64,000 nucleotides of DNA from Epinephelus fuscoguttatus (lineage: Eukaryota > Chordata > Actinopteri > Perciformes > Serranidae): the NCBI RefSeq assembly GCF_011397635.1, contig NC_064754.1, positions 31,972,543-32,036,542 on the forward strand, given 5' to 3'. A model generated the notes under the pieces. That model saw nothing but the letters and a program-made list of their open reading frames with translations, made no database searches and had not been told where the DNA came from. Numbering within the stretch: position 1 is the first letter of the stretch; the number at the start of each line of letters is the position of its first letter. A program made the position numbers and the translations under genes. This document shows positions 26,801-38,600 of the stretch, in pieces.

Positions 26801-29800
26801 AAAACTGCAATGCACGCCGTTAGTGAGAACACACCTGACCTACATGACGACAGGAAACGTTCTCAAAATGTGTCACTTAATAAGTGTAAGGATACAGATG
26901 ATGCTCGAGAGCGTGGCCCCATTTATGAACCAGGAAATCATTATTGAGATACAACAATGTAGCTATTCTTACCTTGGGGATGACTTGTGTTATAGCACAA
27001 CTGGCCTTGTCGCTGATCCACACTTTGTCCTTGGGGCTGTGTGCCGCACAGATGGCCTGGAGTTCGGTGTAGACCGACTCGTACGGGAACGTGTGGATGC
27101 TCAGCTCGGGCTTGCTGGGGGAGTCCAGCTGCAGGTGGTCTCTTAATACCGGATCAGAAAGGCGCTTTAGGTCCACAAAAAGCCTGCGGAGAGGAAGGGG
27201 AAGTTCAGTTAAAAAGTAAATTCAGATGAAAATCCCTGTTCCTCCAACTGACCAATAATTCATCATCACCATTTATTCCTTCAGTCTTTCATATTAGTCA
27301 GTGGCATTAAGGTCATTTTAATACAGATTTAGCCAGTATGCTGGTGCACTGTTGTATTCAATTACCTTATTGTGTTCATCCCCACAATGGCATACGCAAA
27401 GAAAACTGGGTTGTACTCGATGTCTGCACCACGAAGGTTGAAAAGCCCTGAGGAAAAGTAAGTAAGAAACTGTTTCATCATAAAGAAAGCGTCAATGTCA
27501 GTAAACATTAAAGTTACTTTAAAATCAGTGTCAAATATCTCAACTGAAACCTCACTACATTTTATTTGGTGCTAAATATCAATGTAATTATTGGACTGTC
27601 ACGCATCCTTTGTGGATGCCTGAACGAATCTCCTTTAATTTAATGCCCGCTGAAACCCTCTCGTGTGAATGCTACCTGATGACAATCAAAATCAGCATTA
27701 CTCTAATTAACACAAGCTCTCGAGCCAAACAATCAGAAACAAGAGCTCATTAGTGACGATGACCGAGGTGCTCAGACAGGCACCTAGAGGGACACCCGTG
27801 CATCCCTGGGTCCTTGGATCGTGATCGTGTATGAAGACGGACTTATGTAACAGAGGTGATGCTGGGTATGGCTGCTGCTTGTTTTAGACAGTGGTAACTA
27901 AAAACTGCTTAAACCTAAAGTGACTAACAACAAGCTCTCAAACAGGCCTTTTACTATTTGTTCCTTTGGGTTGTGGTGTTAAGACCCCAGGCTTGTGTAT
28001 ACACTAGCTGTGGGTTAACATGTTTCACACTTGGATGCCTCCACCCCTGGCCCAGGGCTTATTAAGCATGCTGTCATTGATACGACCAATGAAAAATGTT
28101 TCTTTCTGAAATTTTCACATTCTACACATCGTTGATTTAAGTAAGCCATCTCATCACTTCCATTACTGTGTTCAAGCACCTTCAAGACTAACGTGTGTTT
28201 CTGGAAAAAACTTTCCATACATGCAATCTCGTCCAACGCCGTGGCGACAAACCAGGTGACTTTCCTCTCCGTCATCTTGGCTCGCAGCGCTGTGATTTTG
28301 TCTTGCCAGGACATACCTATAGGAAGACAGCAATGCTCATCATGTGGCAGGGCACTTCCTCCAAAACCTGTATATCTACTTACAGTGGACTGAAAACTTT
28401 TGTCTGGCTTGGAGACGAAAGATAAGAAAGGTAGAAATAATAAACATAATCCAAGCCACAATATTACAAGAATAAAGCCATAAATTTGAAAAAAATAAAG
28501 TACAATAAAATAAATTATAAAATTACAAGAATAAAATGTGATTTTACAAGGAAAAAAGTGATAATATTGCATAAATATACTCATAAATTTACAGGAAAAA
28601 TTAACAAATGTTATGCCAGAAAGTCAGGTGACATACTATAAAGAGTGACACAAAGTCCCTGTTGTGAAAAAGTCGTGGTGGATCAGTGGTTTAAGCACAG
28701 TTTTTGTGTTAGTTTATTATTTCTAGACTTAGTTGACTGAATGTCTCGTGTGTGAACAGACTGGGCAGGTGCCAAACTGACATACTTTGTAAGCATCAGG
28801 GCATACTGCACAGATAGCTGACTCATTATTTTCAGTTAAGTCTAAAAATAATAAATGAACATCTTCTGATACGAAACACGCACCCCAGAGTCCTGGGTGA
28901 AAGTCATGTGCTCGACCCATTCATCCATCACAACTTACTCCCTATTTTAGTATATCACCTGACTTTCAGGCAGTGAATTTGTGAGTTTATTCACTTTATG
29001 TTAAGACTTTTTCCGTTTGAAATCATGACTGAATTGGCGTTAAACAATGTCTTTTTCTCTCTTAAAGTGGTATAACTTTGTTCTCATTAAACTAAAACTT
29101 TATTGATGTATATAATGATTTTCCTCAAAATTACAACATAATTCTAGTAATGTTATGACTTTATCACAAAATCTCAGATTTATTTTTCCCACAATTTGGC
29201 TCTTATACTCTACCGCACAATACTTCTTTCTGCAGTAAAATAATTCATTAAAATTCTCTTAAAATATTTCATGATTTTAATATCTCTGTTTCTCTGAAAC
29301 AAAACCCTACTTAGCTATTTTAAAAAAATCTGCATGCGATAATGACGTAAAAGGGGTTTTGCACTGACCAGTGTAGTCTAAGCCCAAAGTGCGGAGCTGT
29401 GTGCTGGGTCTTTCTGGGCGGTCCATCCAAACCACATCGATCAGGTTATCCTGCACTGCCACCAGAGAGTGGCCTGCACCTGTCAGCGCCTTGGACATGT
29501 TCTTCCACTGATCTGAAACATAACATCAGCAATGCTGAGATGCACAAATAGCAGTAGAATGTGAGCACATTAATCTCTCTACAAATCAGACTGGGCAGAA
29601 GTACTGGAACCACAAACCTCTAAAATGTAAGATTGTCATTTCCCATAAAATACTTCCTGTTGTATTCTAGAAGGAGCACAGTGTTCACACTGCTTTGACT
29701 GTCACTGTGTCTCCTTCCCCTTTAGTAATGAAGATTGCTGAGAAGAAAATGGTACAGCAACCTACCAGCAGCGATGATCCAAGGATCTACTCCCACCTTG

Positions 29801-31552
29801 GAGTTCTCTGGCAGGATGCTTATCAGCCAGTCCTCCTGAGAGGGTGTCTCCTTCAGCCCTACAAACACACAAACATATCACAATCAAACACAGAGAGAAT
29901 ATGCCTGACTCATGCAGCATCTTTAATGATTTATTTCTGTCTTAACAAGTCAGTGCAGACATAAATAGGACAATCTTGCTTTATTTTCCACATTAAAATG
30001 GGGTCAGAACCTCCTGACTTACAGTCTGGCTGTGATTCACGCTTTATCATCAGTCCTTTGATAATATTTGTATGCTAAGGGTACTTTTTATATTGTATAT
30101 AAAGACTGGCTTCAGTAAAGAATCTGTTATGCAAATCTTGCTATTTATAATTGTGTATGAGTTCCCTATAAATGATCACAACTCTTAAAATAAAAACAAA
30201 ATGGAAAAGAAAAAGGAAAAACAATCGATCAGTGTTTGTGTTTATAGCTTACATAGCAATACTACAAGTCAGTTTTTATTTTTCATCGTGTACAACAGAG
30301 ACATCAAGCAGAACATTACCCATCTTCATGAGGGTCCAGTTGTTGTCCATCTGCTGACTGGCCTGGAGGAAATATCGTCCATCAGTCCACATTGCAGCGT
30401 GCTGCTCTGTGACGATGGCTGTACCTACACATCACACAACACATGACAGATGTGACCTTCAGCATCATAGGTGCTTTGGGGATGGAGTTTAGACAACAGA
30501 TAGGTGTGGAATGTATGCAAGAAAATACTGGACACTGGAATGGTGATATGATAATCTATTATGGTCTATTAGTCGTCAGTAAGACCTTGGGTCAAAAGTT
30601 GTTCGGTCAGTTCTAAAAAGCAAAATATAGAGTATATGCCTCTAAAATTACAGCAGCGAACACACAGTCTGAGAGTGAGGGATCTTTCCTACTTTCTTTT
30701 CAAACTGTGCTGATTTCCCACAGTGATTTATAACAAAGTAGGCCACCTAGTCTGAAATTACATCTCCACTAACATCATAAAAACAAACTTGGCATCTACT
30801 GTACTGACTAAATCTAACATGAGACAAGGATCTCATCTATCAGATCTGGTGGTTTACCCTGAATAAATCAACAGAATAAAAGTTGGATGTTCCTGGGAGT
30901 ATATATATATCACCTAGTCCTGTGTTTTTACTGTGATGAGAATTAAATCTTGGCGACAGGTCTAAGATTTGAACTCTGGATGACTTTTTAACTCACACTG
31001 CCATTCACACGCAAGCAAAACATACCTGCAGAGCCATTAAATCCACAGATAAATTCACGTCTGCAGTCACACGGTGCAATGTATTCACTCTGAAAGACAT
31101 GCAAGGCAGAGAGAGAAAGACAGAGAGTGAGACAGAAGAGAGAGATCGGCTTCATTAACAATCAGTGTGAAGTGGCCATCAACCAGTCAGACATTTTAAA
31201 CGCCACCTTCGCTGCTCTTCTCACATCATGTCTTGTGCATGGAGAGGGGAAAAGGGAGGAGCAGCGGGTAAAAGGGCTAGAATTAATTGCGAAGGTCAGA
31301 CCAAACAATCAGAAGTCGATCACGACACACAGAAAGTAAAACAGGCAGGAGTGGACGACTGTGAGCTTGTGCGTCTTAGTTTATGTTTGGGGGTGACTGT
31401 TATCATGTGAACGTTATGTGTGTGATCTCACTTACCTGATGTGCATCTCCAGAAGGGATGATGTAAGCCTGTATGGGCTCAGAGAAGTATTTACAACTCC
31501 TCATTGCCTGGCGAAGCTGCCTGAGCAGCTCTCCAGTGATCTTTGGAGACAT
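20837..31552 (-). CDS. xpnpep1: Xaa-Pro aminopeptidase 1 (cytosolic aminopeptidase P)
   Basis: A metallopeptidase that removes the N-terminal residue from peptides with proline at position 2, such as bradykinin. Nineteen coding exons, 5' to 3' on the minus strand: 31552-31436, 31089-31026, 30424-30320, 29858-29766, 29512-29369, 28316-28221, 27447-27366, 27183-26973, 25453-25364, 25244-25194, 24773-24715, 24407-24330, 23600-23529, 23408-23348, 23202-23133, 22667-22494, 21570-21494, 21363-21265, 20956-20837. They total 1863 bp, or 620 residues (human 623), all with GT-AG borders and matching phases. The pita-bread metal ligands are present as D415, D426, H489, E523 and E537, with active-site H395 and H485, the same numbers as in human. 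The start is ATG-TCT-CCA, giving [15 protein letters not shown] with no signal peptide, so cytosolic. The donor after exon 23600-23529 is ambiguous; GT|GTAAAC keeps the frame. Introns hold several transposons. Confidence 0.97.
21651..22360. mobile_element. Foldback transposon in an xpnpep1 intron
   Basis: Long inverted arms: 'agggacagttcg...' at 21651 mirrors '...gaactgtccct' ending at 22360, and the inner phrases 'acctgtagtgctatttatc', 'gtcgtagagatgtctg' and 'agatggcactc' recur in reverse complement in the right half. TTAA follows at 22361-22364. There is no coding capacity. A related copy at 38228-39500 in the neighbouring gene is interrupted by another element. Confidence 0.85.
26150..26610 (-). 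pseudogene. L2-like LINE fragment in an xpnpep1 intron
   Basis: The minus-strand translation contains [26 protein letters not shown] and [12 protein letters not shown], typical of the C-terminal end of L2/Rex1-like reverse transcriptases. The frame is short and broken. The downstream 'gcctataaaggtgggttta' portion at 26271 looks like its 3' tail. Confidence 0.8.
28430..29260. repeat. AT-rich foldback repeat in an xpnpep1 intron
   Basis: An inner inverted repeat pairs 'aaagtcaggtgacatacta' (near 28620) with 'tagtatatcacctgacttt' (near 28950). Outside it, both flanks carry variants of 'attacaagaataaag' and its reverse complement. The whole looks like one AT-rich, non-autonomous DNA element with diverged arms. 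Confidence 0.55.
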
Positions 31553-31560
31553 GGCAGTGG
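31436..31560 (-). other. xpnpep1: xpnpep1 first coding exon with start codon
   Basis: An acceptor (TGCAG) just above 31560 is followed by eight non-coding bases and the ATG at 31552-31550. The exon ends in CATCAG before GTAAGT. Because the acceptor lies only eight bases upstream of the ATG, at least one separate non-coding exon must exist upstream. Confidence 0.85.
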
Positions 31561-32619
31561 CTGCATGGAGAAAGAGCATGACATCAAAGACACAATTTAG
31601 TAGTGTTCTTGATACCATACTTGTTCAAAACAGAGCTACAATGCCTGTAAAATGAGCAATGAGGTAAATGTCAAAAGTTAGGATAAAAGCTGCTGGGATT
31701 TACCAAGTGCAGACATGACACACCTAGGTATTTATGATGAGAAATGAATCTGCTTAATCACGGTAACGACATAATTTTACACATCTAGCTATTAAAAAAC
31801 AAACATGTCGAGGTTCCCTCATCTACTGTTCTTCAAACCCACCCTAATCATCCCTGGATTACCTGGCTTTTGGGAAGTCATGTTGACTTAAGGTGACTGG
31901 AGCAGGACAGTGAGTGACTGCAGCCTAGCTGGAGCTCAAAGTCACAGTCCACACCTGGATCTTTAACCTGCTGTAACATGCTGACTAAGCAACTTTCATA
32001 AGGGTTAAATATTAAAGGGAACAGACTAAGCTTCTTGGCTGGTGTCGACAGGTCTGTGACCTATTTCCACAGCGACAATCTCACAAGGCAAAGGCCAGAA
32101 GACACTGTGCAGTCATAAATTCACTATCACTCTTCACTTTGAAGAGCGTAGAGCTCAGTGTGAACAAACTGACCAATCATGTTTCAGTTTCCTTCATCGG
32201 TGAGCTCTCCTATTGGCTGAATCCTCCACATGCGATTGTTGTTTACAAGTTGGCATTGGATGAATCGGTCGCATTTCGTATCTAACATCCGAGCTAACTA
32301 GCTACAATAAAAAAAGCTGACACTATGATGTTCTGATAAAAAGCTATAAAGCCACAGAGCTTGGACTGAAGTGGACAGGCGAGTTTTTATTCACCCAACA
32401 AGTCACTGTTATCAACAGGCCAACCGTAACACACAATAACTACCGTTAATTCATTCACTGGGTCGCCGTTGATTTTAGTAACGTTAGTGGGTGTGGTAGC
32501 ACGCCGGTGGGATATTTGTAAAGTTGCTAGCTAGTAAACGCTATTCTCTCCGACTTTATAACACACAGCGTGCTGTAACGGGCGTGTGCTGACCAACCGT
32601 TCCCTTCATTTTATAACAG

Positions 32620-32880
32620 TAATATCCTCTCTGAGCTCCCGCTGTGCCACCGGGAGACGGAGACGTTAGCTCGCCACGCCGCCGCTAGCTAACGTTAAAG
32701 TCCCCCCTCATGCAGCCAGTGAAATGGCGAATACACACCCGGTGGTTTCGTCTGGGAAATGTGTTTCTTGGGTTAGAAAACGAAGCGCTCCTTTGCCAGC
32801 TCGGACCTTGTGTTAATTTACAAAACAGGAGGCTGCCATTTCGCTGTTGACGTTTGAGGTCACGTGACTGCAGTTTCTTC
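32620..32880 (-). promoter_or_regulatory. xpnpep1: Probable xpnpep1 promoter and non-coding first exon
   Basis: This is the most CpG-bearing stretch upstream of the first coding exon. It contains, reading the minus strand, a YY1-like AAATGGCAGCC (about 32842-32832) typical of the start region of TATA-less housekeeping genes. The palindrome GTCACGTGAC lies just upstream at 32859-32868. Transcription probably starts near 32845. I could not decide the donor of the non-coding exon; several weak GT sites exist between 32700 and 32800. Confidence 0.5.
32859..32868. promoter_or_regulatory. Perfect GTCACGTGAC palindrome (E-box/CLEAR-type)
   Basis: This 10-bp palindrome is the consensus bound by bHLH-zip factors (USF, TFE3/TFEB). 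It lies about 15 bp upstream of the probable xpnpep1 start. Confidence 0.6.
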
Positions 32881-33069
32881 CAGTAGACGCAGAGGGATCC
32901 AGACTCGCCTCCTTTTCAGTGAGTAATGCATTCACCCAACAATAACAAGTCATCTTAATATCGCCACAATAATAATCTACACACAGGGAGTCTAAAATTA
33001 TATAGCAGTCTAACACCACTGTAAAGATAAGGATAATCGAATCCGACAAAAGGAAGTAAAATGAATTGT

Positions 33070-33805
33070 TTTGCAGGTCACAAGTCAAGTCTCAAGTCCT
33101 AAACTATGAATTTCAAGTCCTAAACAAGTCATAATTTGTATTTATTTGTTAAAACAAGTGCAACTAAACTTAATCATATAAATGAATTTAGTATGTTTCT
33201 GTCCTGTTGTGTTGTGTTGATAAAATGTCCATAACTTCCTCCTCGCAGAACTTTCAGGAAGACTTCAAGTGATATCATATGTTGTTGTTGTTTTATGTCT
33301 AAATAAAGTAAAAAGATTAACGTTAGTTGATACAGGAAATAAAGGAAGATAAATTTAGTTGGTGTACACTTCTTAAATTCATCTTCTAACCGCTTCATCC
33401 TCTTGAGGGTCGCGGGGGGGCTGGAGCCTATCCCAGCTGACATCGGGCGAGAGGCAGGGTACACCCTGGACAGGTCGCCAGACTATCGCAGGGCTGACAC
33501 ATAGAGACAGACAACCATTCACGCTCACATTCACACCTATGGACAATTTAGAGTTATCAATTAACCTAGTCCCCAATCTGCATGTCTTTGGACTGTGGGA
33601 GGAAGCCGGAGTGCCCGGAGAGAACCCACGCTGACACTTCTTAAATAAACTTTCTAATTAGGGTTTGGGGGACAACAACAAGTATTTTCAAATCAGAAAG
33701 TTCAAGTTTGAGTGAAGTCACAAGTCACTGATGTAGAAGTCCAAGTTGCAGTTCCAGTCTAAAGTCATCAAATTTGTGACTTGAGTCCAAGTCATGTGAC
33801 TCAAA
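33070..33805 (+). repeat. CAAGTCC-rich dispersed repeat, interrupted copy
   Basis: The repeat is recognisable from many variants of 'caagtc', for example 'cacaagtcaagtctcaagtc' at the left and 'gacttgagtccaagtcatgt' at the right. A second copy in opposite orientation spans 44872-45335. This copy is split by the retroposon at 33379-33633, so it is the older insertion. Confidence 0.75.
33379..33633 (-). mobile_element. Retroposon 3' end, copy 2, with 13-bp target duplication
   Basis: This is the reverse-strand copy of the repeat at 1005-1267. It is bounded by the exact 13-bp direct repeat ACACTTCTTAAAT at 33366-33378 and 33634-33646. A duplication of that length is the signature of LINE-mediated insertion. 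It lies inside the CAAGTCC-rich repeat. Confidence 0.9.
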
Positions 33806-33992
33806 TCCACACCTGCGGACAAAAATATTACCCCTAATTAATTACAAATTACCTCAATAGGCCTAAATAAATACCAGTAGTTAGTTACTGTAAATTAAAA
33901 TGGTGTGTAAAAGAAATACCAAGTCAACTTAATTTTTTCAACTTGTCTATTCATCTTTGACGAGTCACTGTTATTTTTCAGCTCATGTGTTA

Positions 33993-34578
33993 TGGTGCGT
34001 TCCAGGCAACCCGTAACTCGTGTTTTCACAACCTGTAACCCGTGAAAGTGCACTGGAACGGCAGTCAAACCCGTAACTTCCCACCCGTGAACTCGTACCA
34101 GATCGATGTACTCCCAGTTACGGTTTCTGACGTCACACAGCCCTCTAAACCAATTACCTTACTCCTCTAAACAACAATGGCAGCCCTCTGGATGCGGTGT
34201 TGATGCAGGTGATACATGGTGAGAAATAGGCATAAAATAACCCTAATGTTAACGCATTATTGGCAACCGCTCTAACAGCTGGTTTCTAGTGCAAGAATAA
34301 ATCAATACAAAATACGTTTCCAAACACACAGATAACGTAAAAAATAGCCTATAATAGCATCTGTGACCCTATCCTCCTCCGTTTCACTCAAATAAGCAAG
34401 GAGCAGGTACCTTTGGCGATGGCAATAATGGGGAAGCACAAACAAACGGTTCGCCATGTTCAATGTTAAACAGGAAGTAACTGGCAGTTTGCCGTAACTT
34501 TCCTGGAACGCTACAAAGTCGTAACTCGTGACTTGAAGTCGTGACTTACGAGTTCAAAAGCCTGCCTGGAACGCACCA
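33993..34578. mobile_element. Harbinger-type MITE with TTA target duplication
   Basis: The terminal inverted repeats are TGGTGCGTTCCAGGCA at the left and its near-exact reverse complement at the right, flanked by TTA at 33990-33992 and 34579-34581. The internal sub-terminal regions are rich in 'cgtaactcgt' motifs in both orientations. The 586-bp length, the lack of a reading frame and the 3-bp TTA duplication fit a non-autonomous PIF/Harbinger element. Confidence 0.8.
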
Positions 34579-35245
34579 TTAATCCATTTTCTTTTATCTT
34601 GGCACACATTTAACCATTTGTCTATTTCCCCCAGCAATGTGCAACGTATGGACTATTAACGTTATCATATTAGCTTCATATTTCCATTTACTAACAGTTT
34701 AATTAACAGTTTTATTTTTTTAATCATATAAAACATTTTACAGTCTTGTCAGTTTTTCACTGATGACTCTGTGTGTGTGTATTTTCGTCTTTCTGCCCCT
34801 TAATTTTAGGTTTTAATTAATGACTTTATTAATACAATCACTCAATTAATGCTTCATATATTAGTTATAAGCCCTTGATAAGTTACTAACAAATTGCTTT
34901 ACCACTATCTGCTCAGTCCTTAGCTGTAAATGTTAATAAATTGTTAATAAATAGTTTTTGGAGTAGGAGTAGCCTAGTGGTAGATTTCTGGAGCAGGATG
35001 AAAATTTGATTTTTCAAAACCCAACAGCTGTTCTTGTTAATGGCTCTTCAGTGATAAGTGGTACCAACATTTTGTGTGATTGCTCCACTCTTAAAATGCA
35101 TCACATTACTGTCCTGCTAATGCGCCGTATACTCTGTGATGCTCACACATTTATTCATGTGCTACGATGTGTTCAAGAGTTTATGCAAAGAATTTAAAAA
35201 AAAAACAACACATTTTTGGAACAAAGCATACAAACAATATTGTAT

Positions 35246-35251
35246 TTTATT
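35246..35251 (-). terminator. Poly(A) signal of the SOD-repeat gene
   Basis: AATAAA on the minus strand, about 380 bp after the stop codon at 35632-35634, is followed about 12-30 nt later by a T/GT-rich stretch. Of the signals I looked at downstream of the stop, it has the best sequence context. Confidence 0.5.
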
Positions 35252-35631
35252 CACAATTTTCCTGATATTTACACACATTTTGACATGAATTTATGGATGG
35301 TGCGTAAGTAAAGAAAAAAAAAGTCAGAAAATGTACAGCATTAATTTCACCCATCCATTTAACAGTCCAAATCAATAAAATATAAGCGATATCTGTTATG
35401 GAAAAATGAAGTTTTTTAAAGGCTACGCTGAGTAGTTAATGAATAACTTGTTGCCTAAATTACTGCAAAAAGCAAGCCGTACAAAGAAACACAGTTATTA
35501 TTTACTTGTTAATGAATCAGATGACCATCGTATCATTTGGTGGGCTACATTTCATAAACATATTCACAGTTTTACAATATGAGGATCCATGTATCCCCAC
35601 TGATGACGCATGGTGTGGCCAAATCTCAGAG

Positions 35632-38600
35632 CTATGTGTAGACTGCAGATGGCAGCAGGCAGGCGGCAGCAAACATCAAGGCAAGAAGCAAAGTCCCTGG
35701 CATCAGCAGCAGACCTGCACGCCCTAAATGAGAAGGTGCACAAAGGTTATTATAGCAAACAATGGCACTTAATTAAAAGAGGATTGTGGCTCAGTTTATA
35801 GGCTACTGCGTAACTTGAAAGTTTATAGGCATATACACTCCCAAAAAAAGAAAAATGCTGCCTTTATGTGGCAGATATGCAAATAATTCTTTCCATGTTA
35901 CCATCTCTATAAAATGCAGTTCAGCTCAGCCATACTGTAAATTTTTTAAATCTGAAACTATTACAGTCTGGAAGAGAGATAACCCACAACACAATCTCTT
36001 CTACAAAATCAATATTTATTTAACAAGACATTGTTTCTTTCAGAGAGCTGGTAGTATTCATAAATACAAGTCAAACACAGAAGTAGTTACAACCTTTTGA
36101 AACCTGGGCAAATTGGCTTGATTTCTTTTAAGAACATGGGAAGAAGGGCGTGAGCAACTTAACTAGAAATGACCCAAAATTAGCAATTAAAAAAAAAGAA
36201 CTGGTAAAAAGTTACAAGAAAATTACCTGAAAATTCATTCCATTATTTTCTGTCATTTTTACTATTTTTTTTTTAATTTACCAAGATCTTCTGTCTCTCT
36301 CTATTTTTAATAATTGATTTTCAGTTCATTTTCTCGTCAGCTTTTACCAGTTTCTTAGTAATTGTCATTTTTTCCATGTTTTTAAGAACAAATAAAACCA
36401 ATTTGCTCAGATTACAAAGGGTTAATTACTTGTGAAAGGCATCTGAATGCAGCTCAAGAAAACTGATGTTGATCCAGGTTTCCAAGTGTTAAATATTGTT
36501 CTCCCTTAAATACATGAACATTAACACTCCCATTATGCACCATAAGTCCAGTTGAAGCTATGATAAGAGTCGAGCGTGTACTTACCGCATATGCTCGACT
36601 CTTTAAAAATGCCCATCTTGTCGCTGTTTTTGACGGATGCCAGAAGTGCTGCGTCGACTTCCCCTGTAAGATACACAATGTGAGTGTTTAATTACACACA
36701 AACTGTCCACGCTGCAATTACTGCTTTGTTATACCTGACAATTACTGTAGCTGAAACTAAAGGCAGTCATCGACTTGCTTTCCCATCGTTAAGTCAGATG
36801 ATTAACTGAAATGCTGCAGTGTATTTTAAATGTTTAAGAAATAATAATAACCTCTATTACACTGCAAGTTTTCCTTTCAGTCGGCGGCTGAGTAGCTGTG
36901 ATTGCTTTGCATGTACTTTTGCTTCCGACAAACATAAAAGTGTTTTAATTCTCTCAAGCATAATATTGATTATCACACATGCTCAGCTTCACGCTGTGTA
37001 AAAACTCCTGTGTGTGCATCTTCCTGGAATGACCACAATAGTAAACTCTCTGCCTTGTGAGAGACTTGCGAGAGCATAAATGCCTGTCCTGTGCTATACT
37101 GTGTGAAACCTCTGTACGGGTCCGTCTCTGTTACCCCCCCCGGGACAGAGGAAGGGACAGTAAATGAGACACACAGACACTCAACTCCAGCGTCAGGTTA
37201 CTGGGCAATTTTTCAGGTTTTCTAAAGATTCTTCAATGCCCATAATTGTTCATTGTCCTGATGAACACAGCGCTTGGCACACAGCTTGCCAAGATAGGAC
37301 CTGGAAGCCTGAAGTGTTAATAAGCTTACATGCTGTACATACAGTCCCATAGCTTGAGGTTATATCTGACAAACAAAAACCTCTCTATGAAACCATGAGA
37401 GGTTTTATATTCATTGTCTACTGGAGCTGCAGCATTCTGCATTAATAACTTTGACACAGTGCCATTTTAAATAGCTATTAATCATGATCATATGAACTTC
37501 CCTGATGAGGTGAGTCAGCAGGCCACGTTATGTAACCAAAGTGAATGTGACCCACTTAAAAGTAATTGTGGAAAGAGTGGAGGTGTCTCTTGAGAATATG
37601 AATTGGTTAGATTTTGATCATTTTGACATGATCACCAGTATAAAAAGAGGAAGAGGAAGCACTCAGTTACTCAGAACAGATGTTACTTGTGTTTCTGTTG
37701 TTGTGTTGAAAGCTAATACAGTTACCCTTTTAATGCAAAAAATAGACACACTGTTGTGCTCATAGGAAAACAGCCTTTTTTTTAGAGGGTTTGCGACTTA
37801 CCAGACACCATGTAGTCGACTTGCTGGCACTTTCCATCAGCTGCAGAGCTGGGAGAGCCTTGCAGGACGGTGACTGTTATTGGCGTCACATTCAGGACAT
37901 CTGCAACCCTTCTGCGGAAGTCATACCTTGGCAAAAAGAAATTAAACATCAACTTTGTGATCACATAACATAAGACCTAACTGGACATACATTGGACATA
38001 CATTGTATTCAACGAAATGCATTGTATTCAGTGTGTTTCCTCGAATCAAACCCAGGCATGATCAAACTACAGCGTTCAATGAACTTCAGGGGTTGTAATA
38101 ATTTCTCAGGAACACTTTATATTAATAAGGGTACAAAACACATGCTTCCTGGTATTCCTGTTGGTCACAATCAAGAAACGATAGTCACTTTGAGTTTGTG
38201 TGAAGAAGTAATACATGTGGATCATTCATTCAGCTCACCCCAAAATCAAAAAGACATGGTTTTCCTTTTACCTGTAGTGCTATTCATCAATCCAGATTGT
38301 TCTGTTGTGAGTTGCCAAGTGTTGGATATCAGCCGTAGAGATATCTGACTTCTTTCGAATATAATGGAACTAGATGGCACTCGGCTTGTGGTGCTCAAAG
38401 AGCCACAAAAGTACATTTGAAAAACTCAACAGCAATGACTGTGTTTACAAGGTCTTTAGTATCCCGTTTTTGTGTTTGTGCATGTAAACACCATATCCCG
38501 GTTTCAAGAAACCCGGTTTTGCCACCTGGAGTACTCTGATAGAAGCCGGGATACTGGAGCATGTATACACCATATCCCAGTTTCATGAATGGTTCAACTA

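Noticed and set aside
26646-27146. 166-codon plus-strand frame
   Set aside because: Its right part is the antisense shadow of an xpnpep1 exon (26973-27183), and the left part is intron.
28015-28584. 189-codon minus-strand frame as a separate gene
   Set aside because: Only 28221-28316 is coding, as an xpnpep1 exon; the rest is intron that happens to stay open.
34965-35000. tRNA-like phrase 'tagcctagtggtagatttct'
   Set aside because: It resembles an A box, but no B box or cloverleaf follows; at best a decayed SINE head.
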